NCBI GenBank assembly: GCA_910588145.1
Contig: CAJUPO010000002.1
Location: 117,724 to 181,723, forward strand
DNA length: 64,000 bases
Origin: an uncultured Oscillospiraceae bacterium
GTDB taxonomy: Bacteria > Bacillota > Clostridia > Oscillospirales > Ruminococcaceae
Reading direction: 5' to 3'
Shown here: piece by piece, positions 24,878 through 33,203 of the stretch
Position numbering within the stretch: position 1 is the stretch's first letter
How the letters are laid out: each line of letters begins with the position of its first letter
Program-made: the position numbers and the translations under genes
Notes under the pieces: generated by a model
The model's database searches: none
What the model was told of the DNA's origin: nothing
Seen by the model: the letters and a program-made list of their open reading frames with translations, nothing else

Positions 24878-24904
24878 AAACGGCGGAGTTTATCTCCGCC
24901 GTTT
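24878..24904 (-). terminator. Terminator of the 728-residue membrane protein gene
   Basis: CGGCGGAG (24881-24888) pairs with CTCCGCCG (24894-24901). On the minus strand the stem is followed by a T-run (A-run at 24876-24880). Confidence 0.87.
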
Positions 24905-24918
24905 AATTTTAATATATA

Positions 24919-27105
24919 TTAATCATAAACTGCAACGCTTATGCCAGCAATTTTTCCTTTTGAATAGCTAATTGTAACGGTATTCCACTCTGATGCAGTA
25001 TCAAAGACATTAAAATATCCATAACTTGTATCGGTAATTTTAACACCGTACTTTTCAGCTGCCTTGTTAACATCATCGCCGATAGCTAAACCGTCTATTG
25101 TCAGATTTAGAGCAGAGCCTTCATAAACTGAAACTCCTGAAACTATGCATTCTTCCGGAGTAGCATCTGAAGAACCGTTGTTATCCAGCGATACTGATAC
25201 AGTATAGTCGTCTGATGAGAGGAACAAAAAGTCGCCGGCAGCTACCTTGTCAGTATCAACCTTTACGTAGTTTAGGATACCGTCGATTTTTGAAGGGAAA
25301 GAAACGTCTGTTCCGTTAAGTTGGAATTTTAGCTTGCTGAAGTCATATGTTGAAGATAGAGTATCGTCAAAATCATCATCTGGGTCTGGTACGTCGATCG
25401 GATCAGGAACATCAATAATGTTGTTTGTTGTGCCGAAAATCATAGAACCTAAGTCAGAAATACCGAATGCGTTGCCTATCTTATTCATAAATCCGGTTAA
25501 ATCTGCATTGCTCATATATTCTTCCATAGCGTTAGTATTATTTATAATGTCATAAGATTTTTTGCTGCTGTCAAAGGCAGGTAACTCTGACGAAACCTTG
25601 TTGGAAGTATATAAGGAAAGCTTAGCATAATTTGTACCGTTAACTGTAATATCAGTAGAAATGGTCTGACTGTTGCCGTCGGAATCAAATTTTATTGTAA
25701 TAACGCCTGCGTTCAATGATGAAAGGTCAATAGAGATTGAACCGTTCAGATAATTCTTATTTTCGCCGACTGATTCAAGATCCTCAAAATTTACGGCAAA
25801 ATTGGTGTCAGTAGAGTCATCCTTTACGGAAACATTAATAGTTCCGTTTATCTTATCGGATTTTTCTTCAAGATCTCCTGTAACGGAAAAATTAAAGTCA
25901 ACTGAATTTATGGAAATCTCAAGGTCAATATCGTGACCGTCTTTTTTACAGAGGTATTTAATTTCTGTAGAATCATCCGGAGCAGTGAAAGAACGTCCGC
26001 AGATACTGCCGTTTTTGTCAATGAATACGTTCATTGTCAATACAGTTTTTCCGCCTTTTACTTCAAGGTCGCCCATTTCATCCTGAAGTGCCTTAACAGC
26101 GTTTTTATACTGTTCTTCAGTATAGCCCTGCTTAACGGCGAAATCGATTATTGTTTTATCGTTTTCGGCTTCGTCAAGAAAATCAGATGCGATAGAATAC
26201 AAGGTACCGAGATCAAGATCAGCTGTGGCAGTATTGTATTTATCTCCCTTTGTGATTTTAACGTCTTCAATATTGGAGTAAACCAGTTCTGTATATTTAT
26301 TTAATAAAGTTTCAAGTTCATCCGGAGTAAAATAATTTTCAAACTGATTGCCGTTAAGGGCACTTTTGAACATATCGCTAAAATTATAATTAGCCGGACT
26401 GTCTTCACCTAATTGTTGCATTAGAGATGTAACGTCGTCAATATTAAATGAAAGATAATCCTTTGACAGTTCAGGAATTTCGTAATATAAAATTGTATCT
26501 TGAATAAAGCCGTTTAAAGTAGCCAAAGCATTATCGTCAGCCTTTAAGGCATATGTAACTGCTGCATTTCCATCTTCGATTTTAGAAGCAGCGTCGATTG
26601 AGATACTTTCAGGTATCTTTATAGCTGATGCAAAATCTCCGGATGCTCCGGCGCCGTTTTGAAAGCTTTCAATCAAAGATGAAATTGCTTCTGAATTAAG
26701 GTCAGCCTTAAGCTGAAATTCCGATTCCTTTACGGCAGAGTCTATAATCTGTTTGTAAATATCTGAAATATCCCCGGCAGTATCCTCAGCGTTTTCAGAT
26801 TCAACCCAGTGATAATATTTATCATCGCTCATAACCGCCATATTGACAGTGTTCTTTACAGACGGAATGAATCCGTAAGCCGCTGCGCTGCCTCCGGCAA
26901 GGACAACAACCGCCGCTGCTGCTGCCAAAAGAGCCTTATGCTTCTTTTTTACAGGTTCTGTTCCGCTTACAATTTCCGGACCCATGTCTGCGGGGGACTG
27001 AGGTTCTGCGGCTATGCCTGTATCAGTCATATTTACGGCAGGCTGTTCTTCCGCTTGTGTATTTACAGGTGTTTCCTGATTATTATATTCATTTAGATCT
27101 GACAT
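24919..27105 (-). CDS. Single-pass membrane protein with large extracytoplasmic domain, unknown function
   Basis: A 728-residue protein whose family I do not recognise. The N-terminal 55 residues are acidic, polar and cytoplasmic, followed by KKKHK and one membrane helix (about 57-80, Ala/Val rich). The rest, about 645 residues, is outside the cell. It looks mostly beta-rich and acidic with many Asp, Asn and Ser (for instance SVDFNFSVTGDLEEK), and a low-complexity joint VPDPIDVPDPDDD near residue 575 separates a last domain of about 150 residues. No sorting signal, dockerin or enzymatic motif is seen. The layout (short cytoplasmic tail, helix, beta-rich exterior) would fit a sensor or cell-envelope protein. 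An AGGAGG site precedes the ATG. It is monocistronic. Confidence 0.75.
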   Translation of the reverse strand: MSDLNEYNNQETPVNTQAEEQPAVNMTDTGIAAEPQSPADMGPEIVSGTEPVKKKHKALLAAAAAVVVLAGGSAAAYGFIPSVKNTVNMAVMSDDKYYHWVESENAEDTAGDISDIYKQIIDSAVKESEFQLKADLNSEAISSLIESFQNGAGASGDFASAIKIPESISIDAASKIEDGNAAVTYALKADDNALATLNGFIQDTILYYEIPELSKDYLSFNIDDVTSLMQQLGEDSPANYNFSDMFKSALNGNQFENYFTPDELETLLNKYTELVYSNIEDVKITKGDKYNTATADLDLGTLYSIASDFLDEAENDKTIIDFAVKQGYTEEQYKNAVKALQDEMGDLEVKGGKTVLTMNVFIDKNGSICGRSFTAPDDSTEIKYLCKKDGHDIDLEISINSVDFNFSVTGDLEEKSDKINGTINVSVKDDSTDTNFAVNFEDLESVGENKNYLNGSISIDLSSLNAGVITIKFDSDGNSQTISTDITVNGTNYAKLSLYTSNKVSSELPAFDSSKKSYDIINNTNAMEEYMSNADLTGFMNKIGNAFGISDLGSMIFGTTNNIIDVPDPIDVPDPDDDFDDTLSSTYDFSKLKFQLNGTDVSFPSKIDGILNYVKVDTDKVAAGDFLFLSSDDYTVSVSLDNNGSSDATPEECIVSGVSVYEGSALNLTIDGLAIGDDVNKAAEKYGVKITDTSYGYFNVFDTASEWNTVTISYSKGKIAGISVAVYD

Positions 27106-27337
27106 ATAAAAAGCCTCCTGATTAAATTTGTTTAATATATAATTTGGCGCTTCTATAATGTTAACAAATTTATTCTATAAAGTCAATAACAAATTAGAAA
27201 TTTTGGATACTTGAATATATTGTAACAATAAAAAAATTATTTTTTTATATTTTTTATGAATTAAAATTGAATTTATGAGTATAATAAAGTTATTCTCATC
27301 AAAAAAGAGAATATATAATAAAGAAAAGGTGATAAAC

Positions 27338-27520
27338 ATGGAATCAAAGAAGAAAAATCCAAACATTCACTGTACTGTTAAGCAGTGCGAGTACAATTGC
27401 ATTTCAGAGGATTACTGTTCTCTCGAAATGATTAAGGTTGGCACACATGAATCTGATCCTAAGGTTCCTGAATGTACTGACTGTAATTCATTTGTAAGAC
27501 GTCCGGGCTGCTGCGGTTAA
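27338..27520 (+). CDS. DUF1540 cysteine-rich small protein
   Basis: A 60-residue protein with eight cysteines, seven of them falling in the DUF1540 pattern: CTVKQCEYNC near the N terminus, then CSLEMIKVG, then C-x2-C in PECTDCNSF; a terminal PGCCG tail follows. The cysteines suggest metal binding; the function of this family in Clostridia is unknown, with some members linked to sporulation. The start ATG 27338 follows AAAGGTG; the longer frame from 27275 begins inside the promoter region (TATAAT at 27280-27285). It has its own terminator at 27547. Confidence 0.85.
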   Translation: MESKKKNPNIHCTVKQCEYNCISEDYCSLEMIKVGTHESDPKVPECTDCNSFVRRPGCCG

Positions 27521-27546
27521 GAAAAAATTCTTTCAAAAAGAATTAG

Positions 27547-27579
27547 GAAAAGAAAGGCAATGACCTTTCTTTTCTTTTT
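27547..27579 (+). terminator. Terminator of the DUF1540 gene
   Basis: GAAAAGAAAGG (27547-27557) pairs with CCTTTCTTTTC (27564-27574), loop CAATGA, then five T. Confidence 0.87.
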
Positions 27580-27658
27580 CAAAAAATTGGACGTTATAAA
27601 AACAAAATGACAGAGCATAATAATATTGTCGCTTAAAGAAGCGGCAAGAGGTAACCTG

Positions 27659-28411
27659 ATGAAAACAAAGAACAGAATTTTTATCACAGTTCTGACGGCT
27701 GCCCTAATGATTACCGCTATGCCTAAAATCGCTGTAAATGCGACAAGTACGGCAAAATGCGGATATGGTCAGGGAAAAGAAACGGATAATAAAAATTGTC
27801 CGCTCGGTGCGTCGGATTTTAACTCAAAATACGAAAAATACGGCAGCTATGCACTGACACCTGAGGAAAACAGGATTATACTGACTTTTGACCAAGGATA
27901 TGAAAACGGATATACAGGACCGATTTTGGACACATTAAAAGAAAAAAATGTAAAAGCAATATTTTTTCTTACAGGAGATTACGCTCAGAAAGAGGACGAA
28001 CTTGTGAAGAGAATGATAGATGAAGGGCACATACTGGGAAATCACGGTATGACACACGCTTCAATGCCGGATCTGTCATCAGATAAACTCAAGGAAGAAA
28101 TAATGAGTCTTCACGAATATGTTCTTGAAAAATACGGATATGAAATGCAGTATCTGCGTCCTCCGTGCGGAGAGTACTCTGAACAGTCGCTGGCTCTTAC
28201 AAATGAACTGGGATATAAAACCCTAATGTGGAGCTTTGCATATGTTGACTGGAAAACAGATGATCAGCCTGATAAGGTTTCAGCTTTAGAAAAAATCGTG
28301 TCATCAGGACACAGCGGAGGAATTTTTCTTCTCCACTCAGTTTCCAGTACTAATGCCGCAGTACTCGGAGATGCAATTGATGAGCTGAGAAAAAACGGTT
28401 TCAATCTTTAA
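27659..28411 (+). CDS. PdaA-like polysaccharide deacetylase
   Basis: A 250-residue exported enzyme of carbohydrate esterase family 4. The signal peptide (about 1-28) is followed by a NodB domain: motif 1 TFDQGYENGYT, motif 2 GNHGMTHASM with the metal-binding His pair, motif 3 LRPPCGEYSE, and the late LLHSVS. The closest type is PdaA, which deacetylates muramic acid as a step to muramic delta-lactam in the spore cortex. Motif 1 has D-Q where most CE4 enzymes have D-D and PdaA has D-N. The start ATG 27659 has AAGAGG upstream; eleven codons earlier a TTG lacks a site. It is monocistronic. Confidence 0.9.
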   Translation: MKTKNRIFITVLTAALMITAMPKIAVNATSTAKCGYGQGKETDNKNCPLGASDFNSKYEKYGSYALTPEENRIILTFDQGYENGYTGPILDTLKEKNVKAIFFLTGDYAQKEDELVKRMIDEGHILGNHGMTHASMPDLSSDKLKEEIMSLHEYVLEKYGYEMQYLRPPCGEYSEQSLALTNELGYKTLMWSFAYVDWKTDDQPDKVSALEKIVSSGHSGGIFLLHSVSSTNAAVLGDAIDELRKNGFNL

Positions 28412-28423
28412 CACTCATAATAA

Positions 28424-28448
28424 AAAGCCCGGATCTATTCCGGGCTTT
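28424..28448. terminator. Terminator after the pdaA-like gene
   Basis: AGCCCGG (28426-28432) pairs with CCGGGCT (28440-28446), A-run left, weaker T-rich run right. It probably serves both this gene and the convergent Rrf2 gene. Confidence 0.85.
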
Positions 28449-28454
28449 ACCTTT

Positions 28455-28877
28455 TTATATATTCTGCGATTTATAATTTACTGCAATATCCTCAATTGTT
28501 ATAGTATCAATAGTATTTTTTATTGATTCATAAAGCTGTTCCCATACATACAGCGTTGTACAGTCTTTTTTATTTGGACAAATGTTGATTTCATCTTCAA
28601 GGCATGATACAGGTGCAATATTTCCCTCAGTAAGCCGAAGTATCATTCCAACTGTATAGTCAGACGGCGAACCTGCAATTCTGTATCCGCCCAGTGAACC
28701 TCGTGTGCTTTTTACATATCCTGAGCGGTTAAGTATGTTTATAATCTGTTCTAAATACTTTACTGAGATGTTTTGTCTGGAGGCAATTTCTTTCAGCGGG
28801 ATCGCTCTGTCTTTGCCGTTGAGTGCAAGATCAACCATGAGTCTTAAAGCGTATCTTCCTTTAGTTGAAATTTTCAT
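28455..28877 (-). CDS. Rrf2 family transcriptional regulator with three cysteines (IscR-like)
   Basis: A 140-residue winged-helix repressor. The N terminus MKISTKGRYALRLMVDLA and the recognition part SVKYLEQIINILNRSGYVKS, followed by the wing RGSLGGYRIA, are classic Rrf2. Three cysteines after the dimer helix are spaced C-x7-C-x5-C, the usual place of an iron-sulfur cluster in IscR/NsrR/RsrR-like sensors; CymR lacks them. No isc/suf genes adjoin it. Its own promoter carries a 20-base palindrome, implying autoregulation. The signal sensed (iron-sulfur status, NO, redox) is not known. Confidence 0.9.
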   Translation of the reverse strand: MKISTKGRYALRLMVDLALNGKDRAIPLKEIASRQNISVKYLEQIINILNRSGYVKSTRGSLGGYRIAGSPSDYTVGMILRLTEGNIAPVSCLEDEINICPNKKDCTTLYVWEQLYESIKNTIDTITIEDIAVNYKSQNI

Positions 28878-28902
28878 TTTGCAGTTCCTTTCAGCCTATA
28901 TT

Positions 28903-28939
28903 ATACTATAATTATATAGTATGTTTTATCTGCTGTCAA
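28903..28939 (-). promoter_or_regulatory. Consensus promoter of the Rrf2 gene overlapped by a palindrome
   Basis: On the minus strand TTGACA (28939-28934), 17 bases, TATAAT (28916-28911). The inverted repeat ATACTATA-ATTA-TATAGTAT (28903-28922) covers the whole -10 box, as expected for an autorepressor site. Confidence 0.75.
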
Positions 28940-28982
28940 ATAAAAAAGCAGCCGTGATATTGACTGCTTTCTATAAAATTTA

Positions 28983-29552
28983 CTAACTTTCTTTAATTAT
29001 ATCCAGAAAATACTTGTGAACGGAATAATTATCAGTTAATTCAGGATGAAAAGCTGTTGCAAGCTGTCTGCCTTGTCTTGCCGCAATAATTTTTCCGTCA
29101 GTAACAGCAAGGATTTCAACAGAGGGGCCGCAATTTTCAATATAAGGCGCTCTTATAAATGTCATAGGAATTTTGCCCAGACCCTTAAATTCCTCGGCTG
29201 TATTGAAGCTGCCCAGCTGCCTGCCGTATGCGTTTCGTCTTGCGGTAATATCCATTGTACCGATATGTACGGCATTATCGTTGTGAATTTTTTCTGCAAG
29301 CAGAATAAGTCCGGCACAGGTTCCGAAAACAGGCATTCCATTTTGAATCATCGTTCTTATTGGATTCATAAGTTCAAGATCATTGAGAAGCTTTCCCATA
29401 ACAGTGCTTTCGCCTCCGGGAAGAATCAGCCCGTCAACTTTCTGTTCTATATCCTTTTTTTGCCTTATTTCAAAAGCGTCAGCTCCAAGGGATTCAAGAA
29501 TGCGTATATGTTCAATAAATGCTCCTTGGAGGGCGAGTACTCCGACTCTCAT
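28983..29552 (-). CDS. pdxT: Pyridoxal 5'-phosphate synthase glutaminase subunit
   Basis: A 189-residue class I glutaminase that supplies ammonia to PdxS. Visible are the start GVLALQGAFIEH, the oxyanion strand LPGGEST, the nucleophile Cys in FGTCAGLILLA and the catalytic His-x-Glu in AFHPELT. Length is normal. It overlaps pdxS by one base (TAATG), so translation is coupled and subunits can be made in equal number. Confidence 0.97.
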   Translation of the reverse strand: MRVGVLALQGAFIEHIRILESLGADAFEIRQKKDIEQKVDGLILPGGESTVMGKLLNDLELMNPIRTMIQNGMPVFGTCAGLILLAEKIHNDNAVHIGTMDITARRNAYGRQLGSFNTAEEFKGLGKIPMTFIRAPYIENCGPSVEILAVTDGKIIAARQGRQLATAFHPELTDNYSVHKYFLDIIKES

Positions 29553-30427
29553 TATTTTCCTCTTTCTGCCATGAGAAGCTGTATTTCCTGTTCGTTAATT
29601 CCAACCATTGCTTCTCCCAGGTCTTCAGATAGTTCAGCCAGTAATTTGTGATCGTTAAAGTTGGTAACAGCCTTTACAATTGACTCAGCACGCTTTGCCG
29701 GATTTCCTGACTTGAAAATACCTGAGCCTACAAAAACGCCCTCAGCGCCAAGCTGCATCATTAAAGCGGCGTCAGCAGGAGTTGCAACTCCGCCTGCGGC
29801 AAAATTAACAACTGGAAGCTTTTTATTTTCTGCAACATATTTTACAAGCTGAAAGTCAACCTGAAGATCTTTAGCTGCCTGATAAAGCTCGTCCTCTGAC
29901 ATTGAAGAAAGCCGTCTGATTTCTCCCTGCATCATTCTCATGTGTCTTACTGCCTGCACTACGTCTCCGGTGCCTGGCTCACCCTTAGTCCTTATCATTG
30001 AAGCGCCTTCGCTGATTCTTCTCAGAGCCTCTCCTAAATCTTTAGCTCCGCATACAAAGGGAACACTGAACTTAGTTTTATCAATGTGATATTTATCATC
30101 GGCAGGGGAAAGCACTTCGCTTTCGTCAATATAATCTATTTCGATTGCCTGCAGTATTTGTGCTTCTGCAAAATGTCCGATTCTGCATTTAGCCATTACG
30201 GGAATTGAAACAGCCTCTTGAATGCCCTTTATCATTTTAGGATCACTCATTCTCGATACTCCGCCGGCAGCTCTTATATCGGCAGGAATCCTTTCAAGAG
30301 CCATGACAGCGCAGGCGCCGGCTGATTCAGCGATCTTTGCCTGTTCCGGAGTTGTTACGTCCATAATAACGCCGCCTTTAAGCATTTGTGCGAGTTCCTT
30401 GTTCAAGCCGTATCTGTTGTTTTCCAT
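29552..30427 (-). CDS. pdxS: Pyridoxal 5'-phosphate synthase subunit PdxS
   Basis: A 291-residue TIM-barrel enzyme making PLP from ribose 5-phosphate, glyceraldehyde 3-phosphate and ammonia. The conserved N terminus (ELAQMLKGGVIMDV), ALERIPADIRAAGGVSRMSDP and the phosphate site MIRTKGEPGTGD are all there. With pdxT it forms the deoxyxylulose-independent vitamin B6 route. The operon is transcribed away from pdxR, from a promoter at 30468-30496 whose -35 box lies in an inverted repeat. Confidence 0.98.
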   Translation of the reverse strand: MENNRYGLNKELAQMLKGGVIMDVTTPEQAKIAESAGACAVMALERIPADIRAAGGVSRMSDPKMIKGIQEAVSIPVMAKCRIGHFAEAQILQAIEIDYIDESEVLSPADDKYHIDKTKFSVPFVCGAKDLGEALRRISEGASMIRTKGEPGTGDVVQAVRHMRMMQGEIRRLSSMSEDELYQAAKDLQVDFQLVKYVAENKKLPVVNFAAGGVATPADAALMMQLGAEGVFVGSGIFKSGNPAKRAESIVKAVTNFNDHKLLAELSEDLGEAMVGINEQEIQLLMAERGK

Positions 30428-30467
30428 TAAAAATTTCTCCTTGACTGTTTATTTAAATTACACTATA

Positions 30468-30529
30468 ATAATAATATATAACTGACATTGTTTCAATGGT
30501 CGGTTTTGTGATTTATGATAAGGTCGGTT
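30468..30529. promoter_or_regulatory. pdxST promoter and probable PdxR binding sites
   Basis: On the minus strand TTGAAA (30496-30491), 17 bases, TATTAT (30473-30468) drives pdxST. The inverted repeat GACATTG-TTT-CAATGGTC (30484-30501) covers the -35 box. The 8-mer GGTCGGTT occurs twice in direct orientation, at 30498-30505 and 30522-30529, 24 bases apart; the second lies on the pdxR ribosome site. Direct plus inverted repeats are known for PdxR operators in other bacteria, so this is the likely site of control for both genes. Confidence 0.7.
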
Positions 30530-30530
30530 G

Positions 30531-31931
30531 ATGATGATTACATTAAGTCTTGAAAGTAATGGAAAAATTCCTTTATATGAACAGCTGTATTTACACGTTA
30601 GAAAAGAAATTGAAAACGGAAATATTAAACCCGGTGAAAAACTTCCGTCAAAAAGGGGATTGGCTTCGCATCTAAAAATCAGTGTTGTTACTGTTGAAAC
30701 AGCTTATGCTCAGCTCTTGTCAGAGGGGTATATATATTCAAGACCGGGAAGCGGCTTTTTTGCAGAAACGATTTCCGGAAAAATTTCGGCTGCAAGGAAG
30801 ACTGAAATTTTTATTCCCTCAAGAGTAAAAGAAGAGGAATACAAATATGATTTTGGTACTAACCGAGTTGATACAGGATTGTTTCCGTTTTCGGCGTGGG
30901 CAAAGCTTTCCCGTGAAGTGCTCAGCGCAGGGGGAGAAGAACTGCTTTGCAGGTGTGATGTCAAGGGCGTATACAGACTCAGGGAATCGATAGCTTCATA
31001 TTTGAGAAGCTTCAGGGGAATGGACGTGCATCCTGAGCAAATTATTGTAGGCGCAGGGACAGAGTATCTTACTGGTCTTGTAATTCAGCTTCTGGGACGG
31101 GATAAAGTGTATGGAGTGGAAAATCCGGGATACGTTAAAACTCACAAAATTTTTAAGTCCAATTGTATATCAATAGAGGCAATTCCAGTAAACGAATACG
31201 GCGCTGACCCAGCCGCTATGGAAGTTGCAAAGGCTGACGTTGTACATATAACTCCGTCCCATCAATTTCCGCTGGGAACGATAATGCCGGTAACCAGACG
31301 TCATGAAATTCTGAACTGGGCTTATGGCTCTCCGTGCAGATATATTATTGAAGACGATTACGACAGTGACTTTTATTTTTCCGGAAGACCAGTGCCGTCT
31401 CTCCAGAGTATGGATACCATGGGGCGTGTCATTTATATAAATACTTTTACAAAAAGCCTTGCGCCGTCTATGAGAATAAGCTATATGGTTCTTCCGCCTG
31501 AGTTATTGGAACAATTTACTGAAAAACTGGGATTTTACGCTTGTACTGTTCCGGTTTTCGAACAGCTTACACTGTCAGAGTTTATAAAAAGAGGATATTT
31601 TGACCGGCATATCAGCCGCATGAAAAAGCTTTATAAAAGCCGCCGTGACTGGTTTATAGAATGTGTAAATAAAAGCTCACTGTCTGGGCATATAGAAATA
31701 AAGGGCGCTGCTGCCGGACTTCATCTTTTGCTTCACTCGACAGACGGTATGACCGAAAAGCAGATGACGGAAGCGTCTGCTGCTCATAGTGTTAGGGTTT
31801 ATGGATTATCAGAATATTACTCATTTGGTGAAAAGAATATTCCGGAGGGCAATGTTATTGCGGGATATTCAGGAATAAATTTTGAAGATATAGAAAAGGG
31901 CGTCGGCGCCCTTGAAAAAGCCTGGATATAA
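30531..31931 (+). CDS. pdxR: PdxR, MocR/GntR family regulator of PLP synthesis
   Basis: A 466-residue fusion of a GntR winged helix (residues 1-75; LYEQLYLHVRKEIENG, GEKLPSKRGLASHLKIS, GYIYSRPGSGFF) and a fold-type I aminotransferase-like domain (about 115-460) that senses PLP. The PLP lysine lies in NTFTKSLAPS. It is divergent from pdxST and shares the operator region, which identifies it as PdxR rather than another MocR protein; typically it activates pdxST when PLP is low. The start is ATG 30531 (or the next ATG, 30534) behind AAGGT. Confidence 0.93.
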   Translation: MMITLSLESNGKIPLYEQLYLHVRKEIENGNIKPGEKLPSKRGLASHLKISVVTVETAYAQLLSEGYIYSRPGSGFFAETISGKISAARKTEIFIPSRVKEEEYKYDFGTNRVDTGLFPFSAWAKLSREVLSAGGEELLCRCDVKGVYRLRESIASYLRSFRGMDVHPEQIIVGAGTEYLTGLVIQLLGRDKVYGVENPGYVKTHKIFKSNCISIEAIPVNEYGADPAAMEVAKADVVHITPSHQFPLGTIMPVTRRHEILNWAYGSPCRYIIEDDYDSDFYFSGRPVPSLQSMDTMGRVIYINTFTKSLAPSMRISYMVLPPELLEQFTEKLGFYACTVPVFEQLTLSEFIKRGYFDRHISRMKKLYKSRRDWFIECVNKSSLSGHIEIKGAAAGLHLLLHSTDGMTEKQMTEASAAHSVRVYGLSEYYSFGEKNIPEGNVIAGYSGINFEDIEKGVGALEKAWI

Positions 31932-31960
31932 AAAATATTGGTTATTAGAAAAAATATAAA

Positions 31961-31992
31961 AAATACCCCGTGAAAGCTCCACGGGGTATTTG
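31961..31992. terminator. Bidirectional terminator between pdxR and the CPBP gene
   Basis: ATACCCCGTG (31963-31972) pairs with CACGGGGTAT (31980-31989), with A-run left and TTT right; it touches the stop codon of the convergent gene. Confidence 0.87.
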
Positions 31993-33114
31993 TCAGCTAA
32001 AATTAAAAAGGTTTAACGCAAACTGGAGCAGGAACACAGCAAAGCATACAATTATTGCCCAAGATGTTACCGCAACTGAACCGCCTCTTATTTTCTGGTG
32101 CGGCATGGTAAACGGAAGCTTGTTTTTGCGTCTGAAAAAAATAAGCATTACTATTCCTGTTATGAACATTCCTATTTCAAATATTCCTAATACAAAAAGA
32201 GCTGTTTTAGAATCATTATTCAGGAAAAATCCGGCGGCAGTTGAAAGTGTGTTTACACAGAAGTGAACGCAAATTGACGGGAAGAGGGAGTTATGCTTTA
32301 TATCTATATGAGCCATAAAGACTCCGATTAAAAAGGCGAGTATAAATTGTGTAACATTTCCGTGTGCAAGACCGAATAAAACGGCGCTTATAAATATTCC
32401 GAAACGCTGGCTTACTCTGGAACAGGTTTTCAAAACAAATCCCCTGTAAAGAAATTCTTCCGTAATAGGAGCAATTATGCAGGAATAGACTGCAAATGCA
32501 ATATACGCTCTTGAGGTCATATTTTGCGTGTCAAGAGCATTTGAAATTAGGTTCAGATCCGGGCATAGATACTGTATAGCCAGGGCTATAAGGGAAGACA
32601 GATACTGGAGCATAAAAGCAATTGAAATATATTGCAGCATTTTAGGAATCCGAATACTCTCTGTCTGAAAAAGAGAAGAAATTTTAATTTTAGCTGTTTT
32701 GCAGCCGAAAAAGAAAGTAAGCAGGTTGCAGACAAGGAAAATCAGTCCGGTCATGCCTAAATATATTGCAGAGTTTGAAATATATTTATAAATAGACGGC
32801 AAGTCGGCGTCCGAGGCATTTTTGCTTAAAGCAAGCTTTATTATGGCAAATGATAGATATGCGAGAATATTAATAGCCGCAAAATGAATCAGAAGCCACG
32901 ATCCTGCAATATTAAAATACTTTCTGATTCTTTTTTTTTCGGGTTTTGACGGTTCAAAAGGTATTTCACATCCAGGGATAGAAATCTGCGGAACAATGTC
33001 AGCATAATCAGAGTTATACTTTTCGTTTTCAGTGGGATTATTAAAGGGATTCAGCGGGTTTATAGGCGGGACATGCTTTATCTCGACAGCAGAATCAGAA
33101 TAAATTTCATTCAT
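31993..33114 (-). CDS. CPBP family intramembrane glutamic protease
   Basis: A 373-residue membrane protein with a polar N terminus of about 75 residues, rich in Pro and Glu, then about eight hydrophobic helices. The CPBP (CAAX/Abi) motifs are present: EEFLYRG (EExxxR), FGLAHGN (FxxxH) and a late HFCVN. Such proteins may act in prenyl-protein processing, bacteriocin self-immunity or signalling. The start ATG 33114 is chosen for GGAGG upstream; nine extra codons to 33141 lack a good site. A nine-A run (T-run at 32931-32939) lies early in the coding region and could be a slippage hot spot. Confidence 0.87.
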   Translation of the reverse strand: MNEIYSDSAVEIKHVPPINPLNPFNNPTENEKYNSDYADIVPQISIPGCEIPFEPSKPEKKRIRKYFNIAGSWLLIHFAAINILAYLSFAIIKLALSKNASDADLPSIYKYISNSAIYLGMTGLIFLVCNLLTFFFGCKTAKIKISSLFQTESIRIPKMLQYISIAFMLQYLSSLIALAIQYLCPDLNLISNALDTQNMTSRAYIAFAVYSCIIAPITEEFLYRGFVLKTCSRVSQRFGIFISAVLFGLAHGNVTQFILAFLIGVFMAHIDIKHNSLFPSICVHFCVNTLSTAAGFFLNNDSKTALFVLGIFEIGMFITGIVMLIFFRRKNKLPFTMPHQKIRGGSVAVTSWAIIVCFAVFLLQFALNLFNFS

Positions 33115-33203
33115 GTAAATAAAAACCTCCGTATTTAACATTTTCTTGTAAAAATAAGTAATATGTTAATTATATATCAAAAGAACAATTAAGTCAAATA
33201 TTT

